Source: Candidatus Aenigmatarchaeota archaeon (lineage in GTDB: Archaea; Aenigmatarchaeota; Aenigmatarchaeia; CG10238-14; SCSR01). From it: a stretch of DNA of 29,948 nucleotides. The stretch is taken from assembly GCA_030018055.1 (NCBI GenBank), contig JASEGN010000003.1, positions 1 through 29,948 of the forward strand, in the 5' to 3' direction. Below are positions 17,314-24,409 of the stretch, piece after piece (positions within the stretch are counted from its first letter, which is position 1; the number at the start of each line of letters is the position of its first letter). The notes beneath the pieces are model-generated. The model ran no database searches and was not told the DNA's origin. It worked only from the letters and a program-made list of their open reading frames with translations. The translations under genes and the position numbers were made by a program.

Positions 17314-18495
17314 CTATTTTAACATCACCTTACTTCCTCTATGATAATACCCATCGTATAAACTTCTCCAAACAATTGGTCTTTTATGAATTGTTGAATG
17401 CCACAGGAGAAGAAAAAGACAATAAAATGCATAGAAAGGCTCAAGCAGCAAAAAGAATGGAACATATGGAATTAAGTGACGCTTATCAAATTTTGCTAAC
17501 CCAATGGCAACACCGAGATTTAACAGGATAAATGAAATTAAGCCAGAAAAGTACAAAAAAATTGAAAAGAAGGCGCCAAATAACATCATAACCATAAAAA
17601 TAAAGGAAAAAAGTTGAATGATTGAAGATAGGTAAAATAAAAATAGGCCCATAAACCTTCTTTTAGCTACGTAAGCTAAATCCTTTGCATACAATTTATT
17701 GCATCTTATGCCAGTATCCATCCACCTAAGCCTTTGTCTTACATATTCCCTCAAATTTTCAACTTCCTCTTGCCAAACTTCCGCATTCGTAACCCTTATC
17801 CTCCATCCCTTTTTGTAAAGTCTTATAGTTAGTTCAAAATCCTCACCTAGAGTTTTCTTCCCATGGTAACCAACACTTTTCAGGGCACTTCTCCTAACAG
17901 CATAGTTAGCTCCACATACTAGGTGAATAGCTCTTCCAAGCCTACTTCTTCCAAGTGGGGAGATAACAAGGCCCCATTCATCTTCAATCGCCCTTAGCTT
18001 TGTAAAAAAATTTTTGTAAAAATTTCCAGCATGAGTTAAGCCTATAACACCACCAACATGCTTATCTTTAAATGGTTGAACTATGTGCATTAACCAATCC
18101 TCTCTACAAACTCCATCAGGATCTGTCATCGCTAAGATATCATACCTCGCAACTTTTTTTATGGCTTCATCTAGCGTAAAAGCTTTTCTATCATATTCAA
18201 CTGGGGAGCGATAATATTTTATCAACTTCTTCTTTGCGTACTTCTTACATATTTTTTGAGTTTCATCCTTAGAAGCATTATCTACGATTATTACTTCAAA
18301 CTTTCCAGGATATTTTTGCAAGAGAAAATTTTTTATCTTCCTTTCAACTACGTTACCATCTCTCCAGAACCAAGATATGACAGAAACAGGGGGAAAATAA
18401 TCTATTTTATATCTGGGTCTTCTGGCTACGATTGCTATGAGTAAGAAGATTGAGGCAAAAAATAGAGAAATTATACCTAGGAGAAATGAAAGTAT
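17314..18495 (-). CDS. Membrane glycosyltransferase family 2, probable AUA start
   Basis: A processive-type GT2 enzyme of about 393 residues if started at the AUA at 18493-18495. Visible: one N-terminal membrane helix (LSFLLGIISLFFASIFLLIAI); the first GT-A strand PPVSVISWFWRDGN; FEVIIVDNASKDET; the DxD motif MTDPDGVCREDW; GANYAVRRSAL; GEDFELTIRLYKKG; RQRLRWMDTG (QxxRW); then three or more C-terminal membrane helices. The first conventional start codon in frame is TTG 18321, which would remove the membrane helix and the first GT strand. The frame is open back to a TAA at 18523-18525, with no ATG, GTG or TTG in between. Nucleotide-sugar donor and acceptor are unknown; a lipid or polyprenol-linked acceptor is possible. 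It follows the tyrS stop by 4 nt. Confidence 0.8.
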   Translation of the reverse strand: MLSFLLGIISLFFASIFLLIAIVARRPRYKIDYFPPVSVISWFWRDGNVVERKIKNFLLQKYPGKFEVIIVDNASKDETQKICKKYAKKKLIKYYRSPVEYDRKAFTLDEAIKKVARYDILAMTDPDGVCREDWLMHIVQPFKDKHVGGVIGLTHAGNFYKNFFTKLRAIEDEWGLVISPLGRSRLGRAIHLVCGANYAVRRSALKSVGYHGKKTLGEDFELTIRLYKKGWRIRVTNAEVWQEEVENLREYVRQRLRWMDTGIRCNKLYAKDLAYVAKRRFMGLFLFYLSSIIQLFSFIFMVMMLFGAFFSIFLYFSGLISFILLNLGVAIGLAKFDKRHLIPYVPFFLLLEPFYAFYCLFLLLWHSTIHKRPIVWRSLYDGYYHRGSKVMLK

Positions 18496-18498
18496 CCA

Positions 18499-18506
18499 AT
18501 CACCTC
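18499..18506 (-). promoter_or_regulatory. Strong Shine-Dalgarno sequence before the glycosyltransferase
   Basis: The minus strand reads GAGGTGAT, fully complementary to the conserved 3' end of archaeal 16S rRNA. It overlaps the TGA of tyrS and lies 3 nt before the AUA codon at 18495, in frame with the glycosyltransferase. It argues that translation starts here rather than at TTG 18321. Confidence 0.6.
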
Positions 18507-19608
18507 GTAATTTCAGCCTTTTTTACGAATTCCAGCATTTCTCTCGCTTTTCTATTCTTTTCAAAATGCTCTCTAATTGGTTTAGTTAACTCATCTAAAA
18601 GTTCAACAACTACACTTTTTAAATCAGCTGGATGCAACCTACCGCTTCTAAAATCATCTTCAAGCGTAGCGTATGAGGTATATTCTACAGGACCACCATA
18701 CTTTGCTGGTCTATCAATTTTCATCTCCTTGAAAGCTCTAAAAATTATGTGTTTTGTATAATCAAGAATAGGATTGTTTTCCACTTCTTTGGGTGGACAA
18801 AATGCAGCAAAAATCTTCTTTCGAATCTCCTCTTTGGAATCGTGAACAAAGATGCATGTTTTTGGTTTACTTTTACTCATCTTTGAAGAGATAGCTATAT
18901 CCATTTTTCTACTAGTTTCAAATCCCTCTGGCTCTTTAAGTCCTTCTAAACCCATGAGCATGTGATGACTAACTATTACAGGCTTCCACCACTTAAGCTT
19001 TGGTCCGAGTTCGCGGGCGAGTATATTGGCTCTCCGCTGATCTAAACCAAGTTGACAGATATCGGCACCTAGTTCAAAAATATCTGCAACTTGCATAGCA
19101 GGATAAAAGTACTGTGCTACTTCCTTCATTTCACCTAATTTTCTTCCCATTATTGTTAGAGCTCGATTTGCCCTCTGAACTGTTGTATTTTTCGCTACTA
19201 GCATAACTTTTTTCCAATACTCCCTGGAGCTTGCAAGGTCACTTGCCCAAACAAACTCAGCTTTTTTCATGTCGAGCCCGGCTGCTTTCCAAACTTCTAT
19301 GAAATATTCTCCACATTTTTTTATCTTTTCCAAATCACCCCCGAGCTTGTTATTTATCCAGGCAAAATAATCTGCAAGATAAAGCTTGAAATGAACACCA
19401 GCCTTGAGTAAATCTTTTATTAACATTGGCCTGAAAATTCCGAAGGGTAAGTGAGCCAATACGGCTGGAGAATTCAGTTTCCGCTGGGCTCAAAACCGTC
19501 GTAAGCTACAGGATGTTCTTTTGTTTCCAATAACCTACGAAGTTCATCCTCAGTAATTATTTCTTCCCCAATATTCTTTATCAATTGCAAGCGTGTTTCC
19601 ACATCCAT
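18500..19608 (-). CDS. tyrS: Tyrosyl-tRNA synthetase, interrupted by a 20-nt intron-like element
   Basis: Archaeal-type TyrRS split over two frames. Exon 1 (19608-19479) encodes MDVETRLQLIKNIGEE through AYDGFEPSG. Exon 2 (19458-18500) continues AHLPFGIFRPMLIKDLL, with the HIGH-like HLPFG, LYLADYFAWINNKLGGD, YPAMQVADIFELGADICQLGLDQRRANILARE in overlapping segments, the KMSKS loop ISSKMSKSKP, CPPKEVENNPILDY, and the C-terminal VKKAEITR seen in other archaeal TyrRS. Unspliced, exon 1 stops at TGA 19474-19476 after 44 codons. A start at TTG 19459 would lack the GFEPSG tyrosine-site strand. Removing 20 nt gives a 362-residue protein, normal for the family. A single-base deletion at this point would also join the frames. 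It heads the minus-strand run to the glycosyltransferase and mevalonate genes. Confidence 0.85.
19459..19478 (-). other. Candidate 20-nt bulge-helix-bulge mini-intron in tyrS
   Basis: On the minus strand the order is: exon GCGG (19484-19481), bulge AAA (19480-19478), a 13-nt hairpin with CTG/CAG stem (19477-19465), CCGT (19464-19461) pairing with GCGG (one G-U), bulge ATT (19460-19458), then GGCTC pairing with the exon GAGCC (19491-19487). This is the layout of an archaeal splice site: the 5' bulge inside, the 3' bulge outside, and a 4-bp helix between. Cutting between nucleotides 2 and 3 of each bulge removes exactly 20 nt and gives GGA-ATG-GCT, that is FEPSG-M-AHLPFG in frame. The 4-bp helix and bulge 1 are canonical; the outer helix has a small asymmetric loop. 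Confidence 0.7.
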
Positions 19609-19665
19609 ATTAATAATAAGGTTTCTAAAAAATTAAGCTAAATAAAAGAATAAAGAATATGATAA

Positions 19666-19673
19666 ATATTTAA
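19666..19673 (+). promoter_or_regulatory. TATA box of the second LAGLIDADG gene
   Basis: ATATTTAA lies about 18-25 nt before the ATG at 19691. This spacing fits leaderless transcription. No Shine-Dalgarno sequence is present before the start codon. Confidence 0.45.
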
Positions 19674-19690
19674 GGTTCTAAACCATTATT

Positions 19691-20989
19691 ATGAAGTTAA
19701 ATTGTGTTTTAAAAAAGAATAGAATTTGGATACCAAAAAAATTTCAACACTATCTACAAAACAATTTTTGTAAAATCGTCATAAGACAAAATAAAAAACA
19801 AAGATCCTTTATCTCTAAGCTTGGTAAAGATAAGCGCTTAGTCATACCAAAAGAATACTTGGCTGCTCTAAAAGATCGGTCGATTCAGGTACAATTTACC
19901 GCTATAAAAAACTATAAGCGCCCTAAGATTTTTGTTAAAAACAACAGAATAGATTTTTTATCCTTTATTCCTCAACGGACCCTATCTGGTTTTGAAGTTT
20001 TAGCTTTTCCTCTCAGGAATAAAATTTTTGCATGGTATTTTGCATCAAAGGGTAGACCAAAAAGTATTTTGATTAGTAGATTTGTTGATGGTGGTAATTT
20101 TTTTCGTTTTATAGGTTATTACAGGTCAGAAGGTGGCAAACCTAGATTATCTTATCGGAGAGGGCGTGAATTTTCATTTACTAACAAAAATCTGGATGTA
20201 CTTTCAGATTTTATTACACTCTTCAAACAGATAACTTCTATTAAAATTTTAAAAGCAACTATCTCTTATAATCCATTCAACAAAGTAGACTTAAATGAAA
20301 TTAAATCGAGATTGATCACTTTAGGTTTAAACGAAAAAAGTATAACTAAAAGGGTAGCAAAAGTGAAAGAATTTACAGTTAGAATCTATGTTACGAATTC
20401 TTTATTGTCAGAAACAATCAATAATGCAGAAAATATTCTGAGGAAGTACATCATTAAAAGCCCTACTCTACAGTTTATTACTCAATATCTACGTGGAATT
20501 ATCTTAGGAGATGGCTCCTTTTATAGGTGGAGAGATAAAAAGGGTTCTCTACATTCTAGATTACAAATCTTTGAATCGGATGAGAGCGCTATATTAGATA
20601 TATCAAAGTTATTGGCATATTTAGGTGTCCACGGCAATTTCAAGAAAAGTAATAAGAAAATGTTTACATATACAGCCTTCTTAAATTGGCAAGACTTATT
20701 AAAACTGTATTATTTTCGATTATTAGGTGAGAGAACTAAATATCTTAGAAGTGTAATTAAAAAACATAAAAGATTTCGTTCCTTAAAATATCTCGCCATT
20801 CTACCACAAAAATTCTTAACGTCAGACTTCATGAGATTAACAAAGAAGAATTATAGCTATTCAGCAACATGGTTAAGAGATAGACAAAGGGAAGGTTTAA
20901 TTAGAAAGATTAAGCATGAAGAAAAACAAAATGTTTGGAGATTAACTGATGAAGGTAAGTTTATATCTAATTTACTAAAAACAGTGTAA
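19691..20989 (+). CDS. Freestanding AbrB-like + LAGLIDADG + winged-helix protein (copy 2)
   Basis: A 432-residue paralogue of the protein at 474-1946 with the same order of parts. Two AbrB-like units come first: KKNRIWIPKKFQHYL (residues 8-22) and GKDKRLVIPKEYLAAL (45-60). LAGLIDADG helix 1 is FRFIGYYRSEGGK (138-150); helix 2 is LRGIILGDGSF (267-277). Both keep the acidic residue. The C-terminal winged helix (about 370-430) contains FMRLTKKNYSYSATWLRDRQ and WRLTDEGKFISNLL. It may be a solitary homing endonuclease or a sequence-specific regulator. It starts 82 bp from the divergent tyrS, which carries the intron-like insert, and ends 3 nt before the convergent Cas2-like gene. Confidence 0.72.
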   Translation: MKLNCVLKKNRIWIPKKFQHYLQNNFCKIVIRQNKKQRSFISKLGKDKRLVIPKEYLAALKDRSIQVQFTAIKNYKRPKIFVKNNRIDFLSFIPQRTLSGFEVLAFPLRNKIFAWYFASKGRPKSILISRFVDGGNFFRFIGYYRSEGGKPRLSYRRGREFSFTNKNLDVLSDFITLFKQITSIKILKATISYNPFNKVDLNEIKSRLITLGLNEKSITKRVAKVKEFTVRIYVTNSLLSETINNAENILRKYIIKSPTLQFITQYLRGIILGDGSFYRWRDKKGSLHSRLQIFESDESAILDISKLLAYLGVHGNFKKSNKKMFTYTAFLNWQDLLKLYYFRLLGERTKYLRSVIKKHKRFRSLKYLAILPQKFLTSDFMRLTKKNYSYSATWLRDRQREGLIRKIKHEEKQNVWRLTDEGKFISNLLKTV

Positions 20990-20992
20990 GTT

Positions 20993-21199
20993 TTACTCAA
21001 CAATTTTTTTCTCAAGGATTATAGCCTTTCCTCCACCTTCTTTTATTAGGTTTGATACTTGCTTTAATACATTTAGATCTTCACTCTCCCAAACAGAATG
21101 TTGAATAAGCTGAGCATTAATCGAGTGTAAAAGTCTATTTATCTTTACTTGCAAATATCCCATGTTTCTTGGTATGTCAAAAAGTATTATGTAGCTCAT
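20993..21199 (-). CDS. Orphan Cas2-like small protein
   Basis: A 68-residue protein, MSYIILFDIPRNMG followed by INRLLHSINAQLIQHSVWES, then a helix and a final strand AIILEKKIV. The beta-alpha-beta-beta-alpha-beta pattern, the early Asp-Ile-Pro and the QHSVWES strand resemble Cas2 proteins (ferredoxin-like fold; metal-binding Asp on strand 1). It is shorter than most Cas2 (about 85-100). There is no cas1, other cas gene or repeat array in the window, so a CRISPR role is not supported. A toxin-like or housekeeping nuclease relative is equally possible. Confidence 0.5.
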   Translation of the reverse strand: MSYIILFDIPRNMGYLQVKINRLLHSINAQLIQHSVWESEDLNVLKQVSNLIKEGGGKAIILEKKIVE

Positions 21200-21255
21200 A
21201 TCTAATGTTAGACGTTTTACATTAATATTTCTAATTCCAACCTCTAAATATTAGT

Positions 21256-22098
21256 ATGAAAGTAGGAATGCCAATTTGGTATGGCAATAGACCTCTAGAA
21301 AAACCACTCAAATCAGCAAAAAAGCTTGGATTTGACTACGTTGAAATTTCATTGGATTATCCTTGGCATCCAAACCAACAACTACGGAAACAGTTAATAG
21401 AGTTAAGTAAAGAATATGAGCTTGATTTAGCTTTTCATCTTCCTATCCCAGAGCTAAACTTGTGTCATCCTTCTAATGAAATATCAATTCCAGCTATGAA
21501 TACTTGCATAAAATTTCTAAAATCTTTAGCTTTACTTAATCCAAGTTATATAAACCTTCATCTTGAATTTCTAGCTACCACCATAAGATTTAAAGAAGTT
21601 TGGGGAGAGGCTGTTAAAAAAGCTGCGAAAGTAGCTACTAAACTCCATAGTTTCTCTAAATCCTACAACCTTTTTTTGGTTTTTGAAAATGGTCTTTTTG
21701 GCGGTATAGGCAGGAAAATTGATGACTTGAATTTTATGTTGAGAAAAAATTTAAACTTATGCTTAGATTTAGGTCATGCTGTAGTAGTAAGCTATTTACC
21801 AAAGCAAGAGAAACTAAAAGCTACCAGGCTGCTTAAGCCATGGATTAAAAGGTTTAATAAAATAATTTCAGTGATTCATTGGCACGATGTAGCTCTAATG
21901 AAATGGGGAATAGAAGATCATTTGCCATTAGGCATAGGTGAAATGAACTTAGGAGAAATCGCAGGCTTTATTCGAAACATAAATTGTGAATACCTTCTTC
22001 TTGAAATTCATCATTCTCTAAAAAATAAAAAAATAATTCCGGCTAAAGTAATTGATTTTAAAAATAGTTTAAAAATTTGTAGGGAGTTGCTTGATTGA
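21256..22098 (+). CDS. Sugar phosphate isomerase/epimerase-like TIM-barrel protein
   Basis: A 280-residue protein of the xylose-isomerase-like TIM barrel family (COG1082 and endonuclease IV relatives). It shows GMPIWYGNRPLEKPLKSAKKLGFDYVEISLDYPW at the start, then AFHLPIPELNLC, PSYINLHLEF, LVFENGLFG, LCLDLGHAVV, ISVIHWHDV and YLLLEIHHSL. The repeated H, E and D residues at strand ends are typical of metal-dependent isomerases. The exact substrate is unknown; endonuclease IV activity is less likely, given the divergent motifs. Its end overlaps the start of the beta-CASP RNase gene by 8 nt. Confidence 0.78.
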   Translation: MKVGMPIWYGNRPLEKPLKSAKKLGFDYVEISLDYPWHPNQQLRKQLIELSKEYELDLAFHLPIPELNLCHPSNEISIPAMNTCIKFLKSLALLNPSYINLHLEFLATTIRFKEVWGEAVKKAAKVATKLHSFSKSYNLFLVFENGLFGGIGRKIDDLNFMLRKNLNLCLDLGHAVVVSYLPKQEKLKATRLLKPWIKRFNKIISVIHWHDVALMKWGIEDHLPLGIGEMNLGEIAGFIRNINCEYLLLEIHHSLKNKKIIPAKVIDFKNSLKICRELLD

Positions 22099-23362
22099 AA
22101 TAAGTTTTTTAGGTGCAATGGGAACGGTAGGCAACTCAGCAATTTTAGTCGATACGGCAACAGAAAAAATACTTCTAGATTATGGCACGAGACCAAGAGA
22201 AATACCGCCAAAATTTCCTATACCATTACCTGGGAAACCAGATACAGTTTTGTTATCACACTGCCATCTTGACCACTCAGGAGCTTTACCTCTGTTTTTT
22301 AGAGATACAGAAATTTTACCAATTTATGGAATTAATATCACAAGACCTTTGACGGAGCTTTTGCTTCTAGATTCTATTAAGGTGAGTAGAGAGGAAGGAA
22401 TTGAGCTACCATTCGAAAGAAAAGAAATCTGGAGGACTTTGAAAAATTTTGTTGATGTTAATTATCGAGAAGAATTCAAAATTCATCGTTCAAAAATAAC
22501 TTTATACGATGCAGGTCATGTACCAGGAAGTGCGATAGTTTCTATTGTTTCTGGGAAAAAACATTTACTCTACACAGGTGACTTTAATACTATAGATACA
22601 AGACTGCTGAGAAAGTGTGATGAGATTAAAGAACCTGTTGATGTTATGATGGTAGAGTCCACCTATTCAGATAGAGATCATCCTCCAAGAAAATCACAGG
22701 AAAAAGAGCTAATAAAAATTGTTCGTCAAACTCTAGCTAATGATGGAGTTGCTTTGATAGCAGGATTTGCAATAGGTAGGATAGCCGAACTCTTACTTAC
22801 TTTGGATGCTTATGGAATCGATTACCCCGTATTTGTTGATGGGATGGCAAAAAAAGCAATAACCATTACCAATAGGTATAGGAATTTGTTGAGCCACCCT
22901 AAAAGCTTGGATAAAACTTTGGAGAAGGTTGAATATGTAACAAAACATGGGGTTAGGAAAAAAATTGTTAATGAGCCTTGCGTGATTCTAACGACTTCAG
23001 GTATGGTCCAAGGCGGCCCAATAGTTTATTATTTAAAAAAACTTTACGATAAAAAATTTTGTAGCTTAGTTCTTGCTGGCTGGCAGCTTGAAGGTACTCC
23101 TGGAAAAACTTTACTAGAAACTGGAAGATACATAAACGAAAAGTTCGGACTTAATCTAGAGGTTAAAATGTTAGTTAGAAGGCTGGATTTTAGTTCTCAT
23201 GTAGGCAGGAGCGAATTGTTTAAATTCATAGAAAAGGTTAACCCGGAAAAAGTTTTTTGTATTCATGGCGACCATACTGAGGAATTTGCTAACGAGTTAA
23301 GAAAAAGGGGATTTGATGCCGTTGCACCAGTGGCAAGTAATAGAGTTTTTAGAATTGATTGA
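22091..23362 (+). CDS. Beta-CASP metallo-beta-lactamase RNase (aCPSF2/RNase J-like)
   Basis: A 423-residue metallo-beta-lactamase with a beta-CASP domain. It begins IEISFLGAMGTVGNSAILVDT. The zinc motif is HCHLDHSG (57-64). Further family parts are DAGHVPGSAIVSI, YTGDFNTIDTRLL, the beta-CASP motif VESTYSDRDHP, LIAGFAIGRIAELL, TTSGMVQGGP, AGWQLEGTPG and the final histidine motif CIHGDHTEEFANELRKRGF. Such proteins cut or trim RNA and act in mRNA 3'-end processing and turnover. The N-terminal KH domains of aCPSF1 are absent, so this is the short aCPSF2-like class. The TTG start at 22091 is the only one that preserves the first beta strand. Confidence 0.88.
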   Translation: MIEISFLGAMGTVGNSAILVDTATEKILLDYGTRPREIPPKFPIPLPGKPDTVLLSHCHLDHSGALPLFFRDTEILPIYGINITRPLTELLLLDSIKVSREEGIELPFERKEIWRTLKNFVDVNYREEFKIHRSKITLYDAGHVPGSAIVSIVSGKKHLLYTGDFNTIDTRLLRKCDEIKEPVDVMMVESTYSDRDHPPRKSQEKELIKIVRQTLANDGVALIAGFAIGRIAELLLTLDAYGIDYPVFVDGMAKKAITITNRYRNLLSHPKSLDKTLEKVEYVTKHGVRKKIVNEPCVILTTSGMVQGGPIVYYLKKLYDKKFCSLVLAGWQLEGTPGKTLLETGRYINEKFGLNLEVKMLVRRLDFSSHVGRSELFKFIEKVNPEKVFCIHGDHTEEFANELRKRGFDAVAPVASNRVFRID

Positions 23363-23373
23363 TACAAAACTTT

Positions 23374-24408
23374 TTACAATAAGTCTACATCCAAGAATAA
23401 AGCTAGTTTTGCTATCCCACATTCCCTTATAATTTTGAAAAAAGCAGGAGTATCCTGAAAAATTGAGAAATTTTTTTTGAGGAGGAGTCCCTTCATTATA
23501 GGAAATTTTAATTTTTCTTTCCACAAAAAATCATAATTCTTAAGAAAAAATTTTTTAGAAAAATCTTCTTGCTCTAAAGCCTTGATGCATGCTCTTCCGG
23601 CAAACTCAGATCCAATTTGTCCATAAACTAGACCACCAAGAGAGAATGGTTTAACCATAGCGGCGGCATCTCCAACAAGCAAAATATTATTTGCTACAGA
23701 TTTTTCGATCAATCCATATCTTATTACACCACCAATTCTATTTCTTGTTTTAGAGTTTCCAAATCTTTTCTTCAAAATTTTTTCAAAATACGGACTTGGA
23801 TTATCATCCATCATTAAACCAACTCTTGCTTCTTCCTCATTCTCAGGAACTACCCAAGCAAAGTTACCTGGAGCTGTGTCTGAACCAAACCAAAGCTCAA
23901 CAACATTGGGTTCAAAATTTGATTTCATATGAGCTTGGACAGCTTTTAATAAATTCTTAGGCAACTTAATCCCAGCAACTTTTGCAACTGAGGAATTAGG
24001 CCCATCTGCTCCAATCAAAATTTTCGTTTGATAATTCCCCCTATTTGTAACTACCTTTCCATTTTTAAAATTAAGAAATCTTATCCCCATCTTTAATTTT
24101 GCTCCAGCACTTATAGCTCTTTCAGCAACAAATACATCATAGCCTTTCCTATCAATAACAAACATAGGTATTCTTGACTTAACTTCAAAGTACTCATTCC
24201 TACAACAAAACTTAGCAACCTTAATTCTGTTCAAGATTAATTTTTCAGGAATTCCACCTATCCTAAAGCTAACCAACCCAGCACATTGTGTAGGGATACC
24301 AATTTTAGAATGCTCTTCTATTACAAGAGCATCATAACCTTCTTCGCTAACTAATCTAGCAACCTCACAACCAGAAGGACCTCCTCCTACTATAACAACA
24401 TCATGCAT
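23374..24408 (-). CDS. Geranylgeranyl reductase-family flavoprotein
   Basis: A protein of 344 residues with an N-terminal Rossmann FAD site VVIVGGGPSGCEVARLVSEEG, CAGLVSFRIGG, LIGADGPNSSVAKVAG, the family motif FAWVVPENEEEARVGL (a variant of the YxWxFP-x7-G pattern), and the second FAD motif LLVGDAAAMVKPFSLGGLVYG. Members reduce the double bonds of geranylgeranyl chains in archaeal membrane lipids, and some reduce polyprenols to dolichols. It follows the cis-prenyltransferase stop by 1 nt (start ATG 24408; TTG 24420 is the alternative). That pairing suggests dolichol-type chain saturation, though lipid saturation cannot be excluded. Confidence 0.9.
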   Translation of the reverse strand: MHDVVIVGGGPSGCEVARLVSEEGYDALVIEEHSKIGIPTQCAGLVSFRIGGIPEKLILNRIKVAKFCCRNEYFEVKSRIPMFVIDRKGYDVFVAERAISAGAKLKMGIRFLNFKNGKVVTNRGNYQTKILIGADGPNSSVAKVAGIKLPKNLLKAVQAHMKSNFEPNVVELWFGSDTAPGNFAWVVPENEEEARVGLMMDDNPSPYFEKILKKRFGNSKTRNRIGGVIRYGLIEKSVANNILLVGDAAAMVKPFSLGGLVYGQIGSEFAGRACIKALEQEDFSKKFFLKNYDFLWKEKLKFPIMKGLLLKKNFSIFQDTPAFFKIIRECGIAKLALFLDVDLL

Positions 24409-24409
24409 G

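Noticed and set aside
18450..18761. 103-residue plus-strand ORF opposite tyrS
   Set aside because: Antisense shadow of the conserved C-terminal part of TyrRS.
19470..19482. Programmed -1 frameshifting in tyrS at CGGAAAC before TGA
   Set aside because: The heptamer is only near-canonical, it would leave eight extra residues between FEPSG and AHLPFG, and it cannot explain the matching 20-nt insert in the prenyltransferase gene.
20993..21199. CRISPR-Cas locus
   Set aside because: Only a Cas2-like protein is present; no direct-repeat array and no other cas gene could be found in the window.
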